Origin: Monodelphis domestica
Lineage: Eukaryota > Chordata > Mammalia > Didelphimorphia > Didelphidae
NCBI RefSeq assembly: GCF_027887165.1
Contig: NC_077228.1
Coordinates: 388,369,692-388,433,691 of the forward strand
Length of the DNA stretch: 64,000 nt
Reading direction: 5' to 3'
The notes under the pieces were generated by a model. It was not told the origin of the DNA. It saw only the letters and a program-made list of their open reading frames with translations, and did no database searches. Positions 10,209 to 22,578 of the stretch are shown here, piece by piece. How positions within the stretch are numbered: the stretch's first letter is position 1; each line of letters opens with the position of its first letter. A program made the translations under genes and the position numbers.

Positions 10209-13200
10209 TTAAGTTCTATTGTACCACAGTGGATCAGGCTCTGTGTACAATGTTCTCCTGGCTCTGCTTGTTTCATTCTGCATCACTTCCTGGAGGTTGG
10301 TCCAATCCCCATGGAATTCCTCCACTTTATTTATTATTTATTATTATTATTTATTATTTTTTTGCCCTTTTAGCACAATAGTATTCCATCACCATCATAT
10401 ACCATAATGTGTTCAGCCATTACCCAATTGAAGGGCATCCCCTCATTTTCCAATTTTTGGCCATCACAAAGAGCATAGCTATGAATATTCTTGTACATGT
10501 CTTTTTCCTTATTATCTCTTTGGGGTACAAACCCAGCAGTGCTATGGCTGGATCAAAGGGCAGACAGTCTTTTATCGCCCTTTGGGCATAGTTGTAGATT
10601 GCCCTCCAGAATGGTTGGATAAATTCACAACTCCACCAGCAATGAATTAATGTCCCAACTTTGCCACACCCCCTCCAGCATTCATTACTTTCCATAGCTG
10701 TCATGTTAGCCAATCTGCTAGGTGTGAGGTGGTACCTCAGAGTTGTTTTGATTTACGTCTCTCTGATTATCAGAGATTTAGAACACTTTTCATGTGCTTA
10801 TTAATAGTTTTGATTTCTTTAACTGAAAATTGCTTATTCATGTCCCTTGCCCATGTATCAATTGGAGAATTTCTTGTTTTTTGTACAATTGATTTAGCTC
10901 TTTATAAATTTGAGTAATTAGACCTTTGTCAGAGTTTTTTGTTATGAAGATTGTTTCCCAATTTGTTGCTTCCCTTCAAATTTTGGTTACATGGGTTTTG
11001 TTTGTACAAAAACTTTTTAATTTGATGTAATAAAATTATTTATTTTACATTTTGTGACTCTTTCTATGTCTTGCTTTGTTTTAAATTCTTTCCCTTCCCA
11101 CAGGTCTGTCATGTATACTATTCCGTGTTCACCTAGTTTACTTATAGATTCCTTCTTTATGTTCAAGTCATTCACCCATTCTGAGTTTATCTTGGTGTAG
11201 GGTGTGAGGTATTGATCCAAACTTAATATCTCCCACACTGTCTTCCAGTTTTCCCAGCAGTTTTTTTCAAATAGTGGATTTTTGTCCCAAAATCTGGGGT
11301 CTTTGGGTTTGTCATAGACTGTCTCTCTGAGGTCACTTACCCTAAGTCTATTCCACTGTTCCTCCTTTCTGTCTCTTAGCCAGTACCAAAGTGTTTTGAT
11401 GACCACTGCTTTAAAATATAGTTTGAGATCTGGGACTGCAAGGCCACCTTCCTTTGTATTTTTTTTTCATTATTTCCCTGGATATCCTTTATCCTTTGTT
11501 CTTCCAAATGAATTTTGTTATGGTTTTTTCTAATTCAGTAAAAAGTTTTTTGGAAGTTCAATGGGTATGGCACTAAATAGATAGATAAGTTTGGGTAGGA
11601 TGGTCATTTTTATTATATTGGCTCATACTACCCATGAGCAGTTAATGTTTTTCCAATTGCTCAAGTATAGTTTTAGTTGTGTGGAGAGTGTTTTGTAGTT
11701 GTGTTCATATAGTTCCTGTGTTTGTCTTGGCAGATAGATTCCTAAGTATTTTGTTTTGTCTGAGGTGATTTTGAATGGGATTCCTCTTTCTAGTTCTTGC
11801 TGCTGAGCTGTGTTGGAAATATATAGAAATGCTGATGACTTATGCAGGTTTATTTTGTATCCTGCAACTTTGCTAAAGTTGTTGATTATTTCGATTAGCT
11901 TTTTGGTTGATTCTCTACGATTCTTTAAGTAGACCATCATATCATCTACATAGAATGATAACTTGGCCTCCTCATTGCCTATTTTAATGCCTTCAATTTT
12001 TTTTTCTTTTCTAATTGCTACTGCTAGTGTTTCTAGTACAATGTTAAGTAATGGAGGCGGTAATGGGCATCCTTGTTTCATTCCTGATCTTATTGGGAAT
12101 GCATCTATTTTATTCCCATTGCAGATGATATTAACTGATGATTTTAGATATATACTGTTTATTATTTTTAGGAAAAGCCCTTCTATTCCAATACTTTCTA
12201 GTGTTTTTAGTAGGAATGGGTGTTGTATTTTATCAAAGGCTTTTTATCTGTCTATTGAGATAATTATCTGATTTTTGTTGGTTTGCTTGTTGATATGGTC
12301 AATGATGTGGCTGGTTTTCCTAATATTGAACTAGCCCTGCATTCCTGGTATAAATCCTACTTGGTTATAGTGAATGACCCCCCTAATCACTTGCTGAAGT
12401 CTTTTTGCTAGTATCCTGTTTAAGATTTTTCCCTCTATGTTCATTAGTGATATTGGTCTACAGTTTTCTTTCTCCATTTTTGACCTGATTGGCTTCAGAA
12501 TCAGTACCATGTTTGTGTCATGAAAGAAATTTGGTAGAACTCCCTCTTTGCTTATTATGTCAAATAGTTTGTATAGTATTGAGATTAGCTGTTCTTTGAA
12601 TGTTTGATAGAATTCACTTGTGAATCCATCTGGCCATGGGGATTTTCTCTTAGGGAGTTCTTTGATGGTTTGTTCAATTTCATTTTCTGATATGGGATTA
12701 TTTAAGAATTCTATTTCTTCTTCTGTTCTTCTAGGCAATTTGTATTTTTGGAAGTACTTGTCCATATCGCCTAGATTGGCATATTTATTGCCATATAATT
12801 GGGCAAAGAAGTTTTTAATGATTGCCTTAATTTCCTCTTCATTGGAGGCAAGGTCCCCCTATGATACTGTTAATTTGTTTCTTATCTCATTTATTAGTTC
12901 AATAGTTCTATCATTTTCAATTATATTAATTTCTCCCTTAATTTTTAGTATTTTTAATTTGGTTTTCTTCTGGGGGTTTTTAATTTGTTCACTGTCAAGT
13001 TTTTTGATTTGCATGTCCAATTCCTTGACCTGTGCCCTCTCTAATTTGTTATTATATGCACTCAGGGATATAAATTTTCCTCTGAGTACTGCTTTGGCTG
13101 CATCCCATAGGGTTTGAAAGGATGTTTCACCATTGTCATTTTCTTCAATGAAATTATTAATTGTTTCTTTGATTTGTTCTCTAACTAACCAACTTTGGAG

Positions 13201-13937
13201 GATCATATTATTTAATTTCCAATTGATTTTAATTTGGCTCTCCATATACCCTTACTGATCATTATTTTTATTGTCTTATGATATGAACAGGTTCCATTAA
13301 TTAGTTCTGCTTTTCTGTATTTGTATGCCATGTTTTTATGACCTATTGTATGATCAATCTTTGTGAATGTACCATGTGCTGCTGAAAAGAAGAAGTATTC
13401 CTTTTTATCCCTATTTATTTTTCTCCATATATCTATTGACTCTAATTTTTCTAGGATTTATTCACCTCTTTTACCGCTTTTTTATTTATTTTTTTGATTT
13501 GATTTGTCTAAATTTGATTGTAGTTGGTTCAGATCTTCCACTAGTATAGTTTTTATTTATTTCCTCCTTCAATTCTAGTAGTTTCTCCATTAGAAATTTG
13601 GGTGCTATACCATTTGGTTCATACATGTAGATTAGTGAAATTTCCTTGTTGTCTATACTCCCTTGTATCAGGATGTATTTACCTTCTCTATCCCTTTTAA
13701 TCAGGTCTATTTTTGCTTTGGCTTTGTCAGATATCATGATTGCTAATCCTGCCTTCTTTCTGTCAGTTGAGGCCCAATAGGTCTTACTCCAACCTTTAAT
13801 TCTGACCTTGTGACTATCTACTGACCTTATGTGTGTTTGACAGCATATGGTAGGGTTTTGGATTCTAATCCATTCCGCAATTTTCTACGTTTTATGGGTG
13901 CGTTCATCCCATTCACCTTCAATGTTATGATTGTCAT
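10209..13937 (-). pseudogene. L1 ORF2 (endonuclease and reverse transcriptase), frameshifted
   Basis: ORF2p nicks DNA and copies L1 RNA at the target. The reading starts at an ATG at 13937 (MTIITLKVNG, the usual L1 opening) and shifts frame near 13890. The endonuclease block that follows reads CCQTH where active L1s have QETH, so the catalytic Glu is missing. The reverse transcriptase spans about 11600-12770 with a YVDDMM catalytic box near 11935-11955, where L1 usually has FADD. The C-terminal cysteine segment (CW..C) is near 10640, and the final stop is at 10209. At least five separate open blocks (13737-13486, 13245-12859, 12765-12331, 12081-11623, 11406-11017) show multiple breaks. Confidence 0.88.
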
Positions 13938-14650
13938 TTGTGAATTCCGCAATATTTTGATATCATCCCCTACTTCTGAACTTTCTTCTTTTACTATAAC
14001 CTTTTAAACCAGTAATTTTCTTTAAATCAGTCCCCCTAATCCCCTCCCTTAATATGTTTCCCTTTCTGGCCCCTCCCTTTTTTCTCCCTTCCTTTCCCCC
14101 TCTTCTTCACTCCCTTTTTGTACTCCCTCCCCCCTACCCCCCTAATTTTCCCATCTCCTTTACCCTGTTTGATAAGATAGAGTTCAAGATCCAAATGGAT
14201 CTAGATGCTCTTCCCTCTCAGAGTTGATTTCACTGAGAGTAAGATTTAAGTAATACCAATTAGCACTCTTTCCCTCTCCTTCTTATAAGAGAATTCTTCC
14301 CCTCCCCTTCCCGTGTGTATCTTTGTGTGACAAAGAGTATTCTATTTAATTTATTTCTATTTCTTCAAGTTTATCTTAGTACCCTCATTGATCCCCCCTC
14401 CCTTTTTCTTTCTTTTTATCTTTTTCCCCCTCCAAATCATGTTAATGCCACGATCTTTCCCTATGAGTCACTCTATTATTCCTTTCTGGTTACTCTATTA
14501 TTGCATACAATTTTTGAAAGATATACATAAAATTTCCCCCATATGTTAGTATATATAATTTGATCTAATTGTAGCCCTTATAGAGGAGAGTTTGAATAAA
14601 AGAAAACAAAAAACACTTTCTCCTTTTCTCTCTCTTTCATATTTACCTTT

Positions 14651-15590
14651 TCATGTTTCTCTTCGTCTTTGTGTTTGGATGTCAAACTTTCCACTGAGTT
14701 TTGGTCTTTTCTTTGCAAAAACTTGGAAATCTTCTATTTTGTTGAATGCCCATACTTTCCCCTGGAAGCATATAGTCAGTTTTGATGGGTAGCTGATTCT
14801 TGGTTGAAGAACCAGTTCTCTTGCCTTTCTGAATATCGTGTTACAGGCTTTGTGGTCTCTTAGCGTGTTTGCTGCTAGGTCTTGTATAATCCTTATTGGT
14901 GTTCCTCTGTATCTAATTTTTTCCTTAGCTTGGAAGCTCTTGAATTTGGAGATTACACTCCTGGAAGTTGTCTTTTGGGGATTTAGTATGGAGGGTGTTC
15001 TATGAACCCTTTCTATTTCTATTCCCCCCCCCCCCCATTTGAGAATATCAGGGCAATTCTCTTTGATGATTTCTTGTAGTATGGCATTGGGATTTTTGTT
15101 AATCTCTGGTTTTTCAGGTAGACCAATGTTTCTCAAATTGTCTCTCCTTCCTGTTTTCCTGCTCTGTCACCTTGCCAATGAGATATTTTATTTTTTCTTC
15201 TAATTCATTAATTTTTTGACTTTGCTTTATTAATTCTGGATGTTTTGCAAGATAATTGGTTTCCAGTTGCTCAATTCTGGTCCTTAAGGCCTGGTTTTCT
15301 GCTTTAGTCTTTTGGCATTCAGCTGTAATTTTTTGGTTCTCTAATATAATTTGTTGGTTTTCTTTTTGAACCATTTCCCACTTCTCTTTCCAGAGGGCTT
15401 CTGTCTTTTTGATGATAAGCTCCATTTGAGACTCTTCCATGGCTTTTGGACAATTTTACTTTTTCTTTTTTGGTTTTGCCTTTGTTTGAGTTTTGTCCAA
15501 TATTTCCTCTGTAGCCTGAATTTTTCCTCCATAAAAATTTTCTAGGGTGACAGCTTTCTTTTTTGATCTCCTGGTGGGATTTTGAGACTC
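14651..15590 (-). pseudogene. L1 ORF1 (RNA-binding chaperone), frameshifted
   Basis: ORF1p coats L1 RNA. Reading right to left: a basic N-terminus near 15480-15590; a coiled coil near 15150-15440 rich in Glu, Lys, Gln and Leu heptads; then the RNA-recognition and C-terminal domain at 15136-14651 (blocks such as ERVHRTP and AKEKIR), ending at the stop at 14651. A poly(C) run near 15025-15039 on plus reads as a Gly run in this frame. Two or more frame changes break the protein. Confidence 0.85.
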
Positions 15591-15599
15591 TTGTGCACA

Positions 15600-16102
15600 G
15601 TTAGCTGTTTTTTTCTGGATGTTTTCAGTTCCCTCTTTAGTCAGAAATCAGAGTCTGCTGAGCAGGATTTTTGTGTATGGAGTTAATGAGCAGCCTCTAG
15701 GTTTTCCTCAGTCCTTTGCAGCTTTTCTCCGTACCGTCCTCCAGGGGGCGCTCAGTGTCTGATCTCTCTTGCCTGCCTGGTTTTCAGGTTCAGGTACTTT
15801 CCAGGGTGAGTCCCTTGCCAACCTAGTCAATTCTCAAGGACCCAAAAAACGCTCCCTGTTTGTTCCAGAGGGACTCCTGTCTCACTCCCTGGCTCCGGTG
15901 GGCGCGCTGGCTCTGGGCACCTGTGGTCTGCACTCTCTCATGTCTTGAGTTTTTCTGCCTAGCTGCCTTCAGGGAGGGGGTCCCCCTGATGTCCTAGTCA
16001 GCTCCCAAGGGCACAGAAGTGCCCTCTCCTCGCCTCAGAGGATCCCCTTGCTTGTTTGTCTCGGCATGTGCTGGCCCCGGCTCCAGTCACCAAAATAAAT
16101 TT
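15600..16102 (-). promoter_or_regulatory. 5' UTR of the younger L1
   Basis: G+C- and CpG-richer than the rest of the element (for example gggggcgctcag near 15745, gtgggcgcgctgg near 15898). This is the position of the internal promoter in L1. The extreme 5' end does not show the AAGATGGCGGC start seen at 37396-37407, so the copy may be slightly 5'-truncated or from another subfamily. Present activity is unlikely. Confidence 0.6.
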
Positions 16103-16850
16103 CTATGTTGATTTTTATTTTTTTATTTTCTCATTTTCCTGCTTTTTTCTTTTCTTTTAGTTTCAAAAACTTTTCAAGTTGGGCTCTAGAACTGTGGTGA
16201 AGGGAACACTGTTCCAAATTTTAGGTGCTTTTTGTGGATGTCTTCAGAACCGGCACTGAGGATCAATCTGCTTTCAGTTATTCCAAGGTGGTAGGATGTA
16301 AGGAGAGGTGTCTTTTTTAAACTAAGGGACTCTGATCTGTAAGTAACCCAAGAACTTTTTTATCCCTTGAAACCATGACCAGAGTCCCTTGCTCCTTTTT
16401 GATTGCAAATACTAGTGTACGCTGGTACTCTTCCTCACTCTCTGACTGTGCCCCAATGCTATGACATAGTTCTGCTTATAGGCCCTGAAACAATAGTACT
16501 ACAGCCAGGGCAAACAAAGTAATCTCCTTCTGAGCAGCTGTCCAATTCTCCTTACCATCTATAGCTTAGAATTACAGAAGCCTTGGCTGTTACTTCTGCT
16601 GTGCCCAAAATGTTTTGATTTGGTGGGCCCTGCTCTGGGGTACTGAGCTCCACCTTTGTCCCAGTGAACTAGATCTCTTGTCTTCTAAGTTGTTTTGGAA
16701 TAAAAAAAAAATTACTTCACCTTGCTTTTTTTGGATTATGCTGCTTCAGAATTTGTTTTGAGGCATTATTTCTTTGTCTTTTGGAGGGTAGTTTGATATA
16801 AATCAGTTGGTCTTCTATACCTTCTTAGGCATATTGGATCTGCCTCTGTG
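16103..16850 (-). mobile_element. Old L1 fragment: ORF1 N-terminus and 5' UTR
   Basis: Resumes the element interrupted by the younger L1. Plus-strand markers are 'aagttgggctctagaactg' near 16176, 'gatgtaaggagaggtgtct' near 16295 and 'gagcagctgtccaattctcc' near 16531. The tail, 'ggaggatctgcctct'-like text near 16830-16850, is close to the 5' terminus. Collinear with 7613-8480 and 9311-9850. Confidence 0.75.
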
Positions 16851-17270
16851 GTTTACTTTGAGTACTTTAATTGCTGGTAACTGACGAGGAATAAATGAGA
16901 TTAAAAAACTCCACAAACCTTTGCAAATCTTTAATGAATGATAATGAATCTGATTTTCAATTATATTTTTTAAAGATTATTTATCTCCTGATTTTGTTTC
17001 CTTCAACCCAAAGTCTAAATATTACCAATAAGCTCACAAATTCTATAAACTCAAAATCTAAAATGGTGTACTTTGTATTTATGCAAATAGCATTTATCAT
17101 ATTTTAGGTTTTTCTCAATAGCAAAGTCAACAGCAATAGATTACTTTTTAGTAAAAGTTGAGGGTTTGCAAAACCTATATATTCCACATATCCCAAAAGA
17201 CAGTATAGTTTTAAGTTTCAATGGCTTCAAAATACACTGTCATTCCCTATTTCTGTACTATATTTTTTCT

Positions 17271-17271
17271 G

Positions 17272-17330
<59 letters not shown>
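17271..17330. repeat. (ATCT)n microsatellite, 60 bp
   Basis: Pure tetranucleotide array of about 15 units after a single GTCT start. Likely length-polymorphic. Confidence 0.98.
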
Positions 17331-17331
<1 letters not shown>

Positions 17332-17364
17332 CTGTTTATCCTTTACTGTTTTAGATTCATTATA

Positions 17365-17600
17365 CTTTTTCATAGCTGGCATTGATATAGCACTTTACCT
17401 ATTTTATCTCATATGATTCTCATAACAATTGTATGATACAGGTGCCCTTATTGTTTCCCCTTCTTTTAGAGATAAACTAACCAAGTCCTAAAGAACTTCT
17501 AGTTATTTTCCTTGTCATACATCTAGCAAATGCACCGTTTTAGAAAGAGAAGCTCTTTCTCACTCCAAGTCCAATATTCTAAGTCCAGGCACATTTCTAT
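17365..17600 (+). mobile_element. MIR-class SINE (variant with 'atagcactttac' head)
   Basis: Follows the pattern 'tatagcactttacct', 'tctcatatgattctcataac', 'aggtgcccttatt', then a degraded CORE and a 'tccaatattctaag' end. Diverged. Confidence 0.65.
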
Positions 17601-17749
17601 TGTGACTGCTTTTAGAATCCACTACTAGAAACTATTGGAGTATGAAGTGAAGAAATGATGTAAAAGGAAATAAATTCAATGAGGAACATGTCCTTGAGGA
17701 TCTAGAATCCTGCCAGAAAAGAAAAAAACAAATTCGAAATAACTTGAAA

Positions 17750-17935
17750 GGAAGTCTAGTATACTGGAAAATGAATGGGACTTGAAATCAGAGAATCTGA
17801 ATTCATACCCCAGTTTTTGCTGTGTGAACTTGTGAAAGACTTAGAAACTTTCTAATCTTCTATTCATCTATAAAGTGAGTATAACACTATTTTGATTACC
17901 TGCCTTTGTGATTTTAAGATTAAATGAGATAATAT
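17750..17935 (+). mobile_element. MIR SINE
   Basis: Shows the MIR order: 'gacttgaaatcagagaatctg', 'tgtgtgaacttgtg', 'cattcatctataaagtgag', 'aagattaaatgagataata'. The 3' end runs into a (TA)-rich stretch at 17930-17955. Confidence 0.75.
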
Positions 17936-18087
17936 ATACATATATATATAATGTTAGAAGTTTATATATATACACATAATTGACTATGTAATTATTACAA
18001 CTTGTTTTAAATCTCTATGATTTCTAAATTCATTGGTTGAATATTTCTATTATCCATATTGATTGTAGCCCCTCTATATCTCAGTAG

Positions 18088-18160
18088 ATGTGGTATAGCA
18101 TAGTGGCAAGAGTACTAGACATGGAATAATAGGATTTGGCTTTGAATCTGTTAACATTAG
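18088..18160 (+). mobile_element. MIR SINE head, fragment
   Basis: 'ggtatagcatagtggcaaga' then 'agtactagacatgg' matches the MIR tRNA-like head. The remainder is not recognisable. Confidence 0.6.
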
Positions 18161-20560
18161 CCATAAGACAGCAAAGCCTGAGATTCAACATAAATAATCA
18201 GCACCAGGAAGTTCCTATCAAAATAATGCAGTGACACAAGTTGATCTGTTGAATTGGGAGGTTCATGAAATCTCCTTTTCCCATCCAAGGCCCATAAATG
18301 TGCTAAATATTTGTGCAAAATGCACTGTACTGTTAATCTGATTGTAGAATAATATTATCTTTTCTTGAGGGGTTTATACTTATATGCCTTGATGTTGTGT
18401 CAATTAAAAATGATCATTGATCATAGAGTATTTTTACAGGTCTCATAAGATCATACTCATGTAGGCCATTGACAGGAAAACAAAATACAATAGGAGAAGA
18501 AGGGAGTTTTTCAAACAACTTAAAAATATGAGGAAACTCTTATTCTGTGTTGAGTCAGTATAGGTTTTCCTTTTGCAAAATACAAATGATAAGAAGTGGA
18601 ATTGTTTTTCTCTTAAAGAATGATAGTTATGAAGTCTGATGTAACCTATTCTGGATTGGGTACAGATGATACAGATCCTAGGAGAGATATTTTTTCTCAC
18701 AAATAAGGAAAAGCATATCCCAACTGAAATGAGTTTGAGAGTAATTGCTTAGTGACTGACATTAGATCACTAATTTTTATGCATCCATTTTTATGAACAA
18801 TTAAGTACAAGGCTGAGATGAAAAAGATTTATGAAAACATCTTGAATTCTTTAAGACTGAAAAACATTTTTTAAGACTGGATCTGTTTTAGTTTGAGCAG
18901 TTATTTAAAAAACCTGAAATATTCTCCATGGTGTTCTAATTTCAGAACACTAATTCACTTTCCCTGTCCAAAGCAATTGCTTGGCTTCTATAGCCCTCTG
19001 GGTGTGACAGTTTTTCATATGCACAAAAAAAAGAAGCAAAGCCTCATCTACTTAATGTGTGAGATGATGCCTTGTTTTATTTCTAGCTGTTGTTTTTAAT
19101 TAGCTTTATGAAAGTTGTCTTGTCATAAGAGGTCTTAATTCATAATGATTCTTTTGAATAAGAATGTCATTTTTAAACAGAGGTGCCATTTAATGGACTA
19201 TTTTTGCTAGTGCTTATTTACATGGTTGATACAAAGATAAACCCATTTACTGACAGTCTCTAATGCCCACAGCCATGCTCTACTAAGATAGAATGGAGGG
19301 AAGGAAAGCTTCAGTAGGGGCTTTGAATGGGGAGTTACTCTAGACCAGCTGTGCTTTCCCTTTCTAAGAATTCCTGCAGCTGTGTGGGGGCTGAGAAAGG
19401 GTGGAAGGAGGAGCCAACTGATGACACACATCTTGGGTGAGTTGGCACCACTATCTACATACTTTAAATACATAAGGAATTAATGATTGTACTTCCTATT
19501 CAAAGATGTAACCAACTGCTGTGCCACTTTTGAATTCATGATAATGCAGGTGCCATTCAACACAGTGGTCATGACCCCAGTAGCAAGCTCTGGATCCCTG
19601 CTGATAAATATAGTCAGAGGGATGGCTTGTATCTAAATGTGGGCTAAGGAACTGAGAACATCTCTAAATAAACTCTTATTCTAGTTCAGGATCTCCCTAT
19701 TTAGAGGGATAAGAATGAGGGAAACCAGAGACATTAGCAAGAGTGAGAAGTCAGAATAATTTTATACTGCCTTATACTAGACAGTCTAGATATATCAGCT
19801 GACAGAAAAATTTGTTTGGTCCTTTGAGGTATTCAATTCCAGTACTCTTGTTTAAGGTTTACAAGTTGCTTTTGAAAGAGTTTCCTGGTGTGATTGATAT
19901 TATCAGTCAAGGAACTTGTCCAGGATCAACAAGGAAGTTGATTAGTTATGGTTTAGACAAATAGAATTTTAGATGTTTATATGTATATATTTCCAGATGA
20001 CATGTAGAGATATCAGATTAAGCCATCAGAGAGATTAGATCTAGAAGCATAGATTTTGAAGTAATTCTTCATAGACATAATATCTGAACTCCTCAAAGTG
20101 ATTTTGATGAGACAGAGACAGAGATTAGACAGAGATCATGCTAGAGACAGAGAGATAGAAGGATGGTAAAAGACAAAGACATAGAGCTAGAGAGACAGAG
20201 GAATACAAATATAAAAAGAAGGGAAAATTGTGCAAGACAATTTTGAGGAATATCCACAATTAGGGGGCAAGAAATGGATTGTGATTTAGAAAAGAAGACT
20301 AAAAGGGATTAGCCCCCTAGGGAGAGAACATTAGATAAGATAAAGTAATGCCACAGAACCCAACTGAGTAGTGATCGTCCTAGAGAAAGCGGTGGCAAAG
20401 GTGTTAAAAACTATAGAAGATGATGATGAGAAGGAAAAGACAAAAATAACCCTAGTAATTATCAACTAAAATTAAATTGTGAATAATTTCCCACATAGTC
20501 CATTATTATTATTCATGTCAGGACTTTTTGTAGTTCAAAGAACTAGAAACAAATTAAATG

Positions 20561-20564
<4 letters not shown>
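18161..20564. other. No recognised feature (~2.4 kb)
   Basis: Mostly unique-looking A+T-rich sequence. A purine-rich stretch near 20105-20220 (gagacagaga-type motifs) is the only compositional feature. Short ORFs look random. It could hold diverged repeats or conserved non-coding elements that I cannot detect by eye. Confidence 0.45.

Positions 20565-20644
<80 letters not shown>
20565..20644. repeat. (TC)n microsatellite, 80 bp
   Basis: Pure dinucleotide array. It produces serine-leucine and arginine-glutamate artefact ORFs on the two strands. Confidence 0.98.
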
Positions 20645-20647
<3 letters not shown>

Positions 20648-21414
20648 GCTGGAAATTAGAGTAGAGAAGGTAGAATGGTGGTGATGTCCCAGGTTTGATG
20701 GTTGGAAAGGTAAAAATAGTGGCAGTTCAAGAAGGTGAAAATACAAGGTTATAAGTGTATATGGTTGAACTGAATAACTATATGTTTGTGAATATAAAGT
20801 GAAGAATGTGAGGCCATAATAGAATTGTTAAACTGGCAGAGCAAAGAGGAAAATAGGATAAATTAATGATAGATAAATTAATGAAGACAAAGAAAAGATT
20901 TGAGAGGAGGAGACATTAAAGAATGAGAGATTTTGAGAGAGATTAGAAAGGTTTACAGTGTGGTCTAAAATGTAACCACCTCATAGGTGAATGTAGTAAA
21001 GTGGTAATAGGATTGTGGTGAATTGCATCATTGTTGATGTTGACTTCACTTTAGATAATGCAGTAGTTGACATGGAAGGGAAGATAGTCAGATATTAAAG
21101 TTCTTGAGGCAATAGGAAGAAATATTTGCATTCTGGGTACAAGATATGGACAAGGTGAAGTAGATAGATGAAATGAACCTCAAAAAAGGTGATTAGCTGA
21201 TATTGGGATATAGTATGTGAAGATTAGTTAACAGAATAAGGGTAAAGAAATTTTAGTACTTATTTGATCAACTGTCATGTGGAAGAGAGGACCATCTAGG
21301 TGATGCAGAAGATAGAGAACTGGGTCTGAGGAGTCACATTCTTATTGCTTGGGGTTGGTGATAGGAGAAACTTAGTTCTTGAGATCATAACTAGGATGAA
21401 AGAGTAGGAACTAT
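20645..21414. other. No recognised feature
   Basis: Purine-rich plus strand with many gaa/aga runs. I cannot assign it to a family. Confidence 0.4.
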
Positions 21415-21900
21415 AGAAATATATATTTTTTAGATATGAGGAGCAATTTTCTGATTATTAAAGCTGTCTAAAAGTTGAATGAGGTACCTGTACACAAACT
21501 GGTTTCTTCACATTTAGAAATACTCATATGGAAGCTGGGTGTCCATTTTCAGTAATATCTTTTAAGGTAGCATCTTGTTTTAAGTATTTGATGAATTAGA
21601 AGTTCCTTCCAAATCAGATTCTATTATTTTATGATTATAGAATAATATTATTCATGTTTAAAAACTTGATTTCTATTATTTGAGGTAAAACTGATCTAAT
21701 TTCCTTTTATATATTTATAGGGAAGACAATGGAATTTTACAGGTCAGAGAATTAAGAAACAAAACAAAATTTCCTGACAATTGAAACTATACAACATGAT
21801 GATTGAATGGATTCCGTTTCACTAATAGTCTTCAAACAAAGGTTGGCTGCTGGATCAAAATTTTTTGGGTATGTTGTACTGGTTGAAGTAGCTGGGAAAG
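21415..21900 (+). mobile_element. CR1/L3-like LINE 3' end, two fragments
   Basis: Two partial copies of the ancient CR1/L3 3' end. About 21450-21655 shows 'attaaagctgtctaaaagtt' through 'agttccttccaaatcagatt' and 'attttatgattat'. About 21825-21900 shows 'gtcttcaaacaaaggttgg', 'ctgctggatc' and 'gggtatgttgta'. The second block repeats part of the first, so two insertions or an internal duplication are possible. Confidence 0.55.
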
Positions 21901-22329
21901 GTAGACAGTGTTTGATCTGTCAATAATTAAAAAATAAATATGAGGAAAATGACACAAGTTATAGATGCAAGAAGATACATTTCCTTGTCTAGATAGCTCC
22001 TAAGTGATCATTGCCATTTCAAATTACACTTTCCAGGAAAAGGTAAGTAAGCTTCCTGTCCAGAAATGTTCAAGACATGATTAAGATGAAGAGCAAATAT
22101 TTGATTCTACATTTTACTCCCTGAATTAAAACTAAACTACTCTATTAAAATGGAAAGATTTGTTTTACTTTTTTTGTGTGTCTTGAAAATCAAGTATCAT
22201 AGGCTTTTAAAAAACATGAACTAGATGATTTGGCAAGATAATAACTTGATATGGTTGGTTTAAGCAAAACAATCTCCTGGGAGCAAGCCATATCTAAAGT
22301 TTGCATTGTTTTTCTAAGTTATCTTAGAT

Positions 22330-22578
22330 AAGTGTTTAGCAGTCCTGGCAGTGTAGAAGGGCTCTGAGTATGGGTGTTTCTAGGCCAGTTCATACTGATT
22401 TCAAATCTGGCCTTAGACCCGTAATAGCTGTATGACCCTGAGAAGTTCACTTAATCTTATTTGCCTTAGCTTCCTCATCTCTAAAATGAACTGGAGAACA
22501 ATTCTTCCAAGAAAATCCTAAAGTATATCACAATGAGTTGGAAAAATTGAAAATAGACTGAACAAAATAATTGGAAAT
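22330..22578 (+). mobile_element. SINE with RTE/BovB-like tail
   Basis: A tRNA-derived head and CORE ('ggccttagacccgtaatagc', 'gtatgaccctgagaagttc'), then 'aaaatgaactggagaac', 'ccaagaaaatcctaaag' and an end related to 'gagttgg..aa.tgactgaa'. The tail resembles RTE (BovB-type) 3' ends, implying mobilisation by an RTE LINE. Compare 28585-28830 and 48905-49590. Confidence 0.75.

Larger units (their letters stand above)
9851..16102 (-). mobile_element. Nearly full-length L1 (LINE-1), minus strand, inactive
   Basis: About 6.25 kb reading right to left: G+C-rich 5' UTR (about 15600-16102), ORF1, a pyrimidine-rich (plus-strand) spacer, ORF2, then a 3' UTR at 9851-10208. It lies inside an older L1 of the same orientation, whose ORF1 and 5' UTR continue on either side. 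A weak target-duplication candidate is ctattatgttttt (9838-9850) against ctatgttgattttt (16103-16116). Frameshifts in both ORFs show it cannot move on its own. It is younger than its host L1 because its ORF blocks remain long. Confidence 0.9.

Noticed and set aside
10420-13737. Series of minus-strand ORFs as separate genes
   Set aside because: They are consecutive blocks of one frameshifted L1 ORF2.
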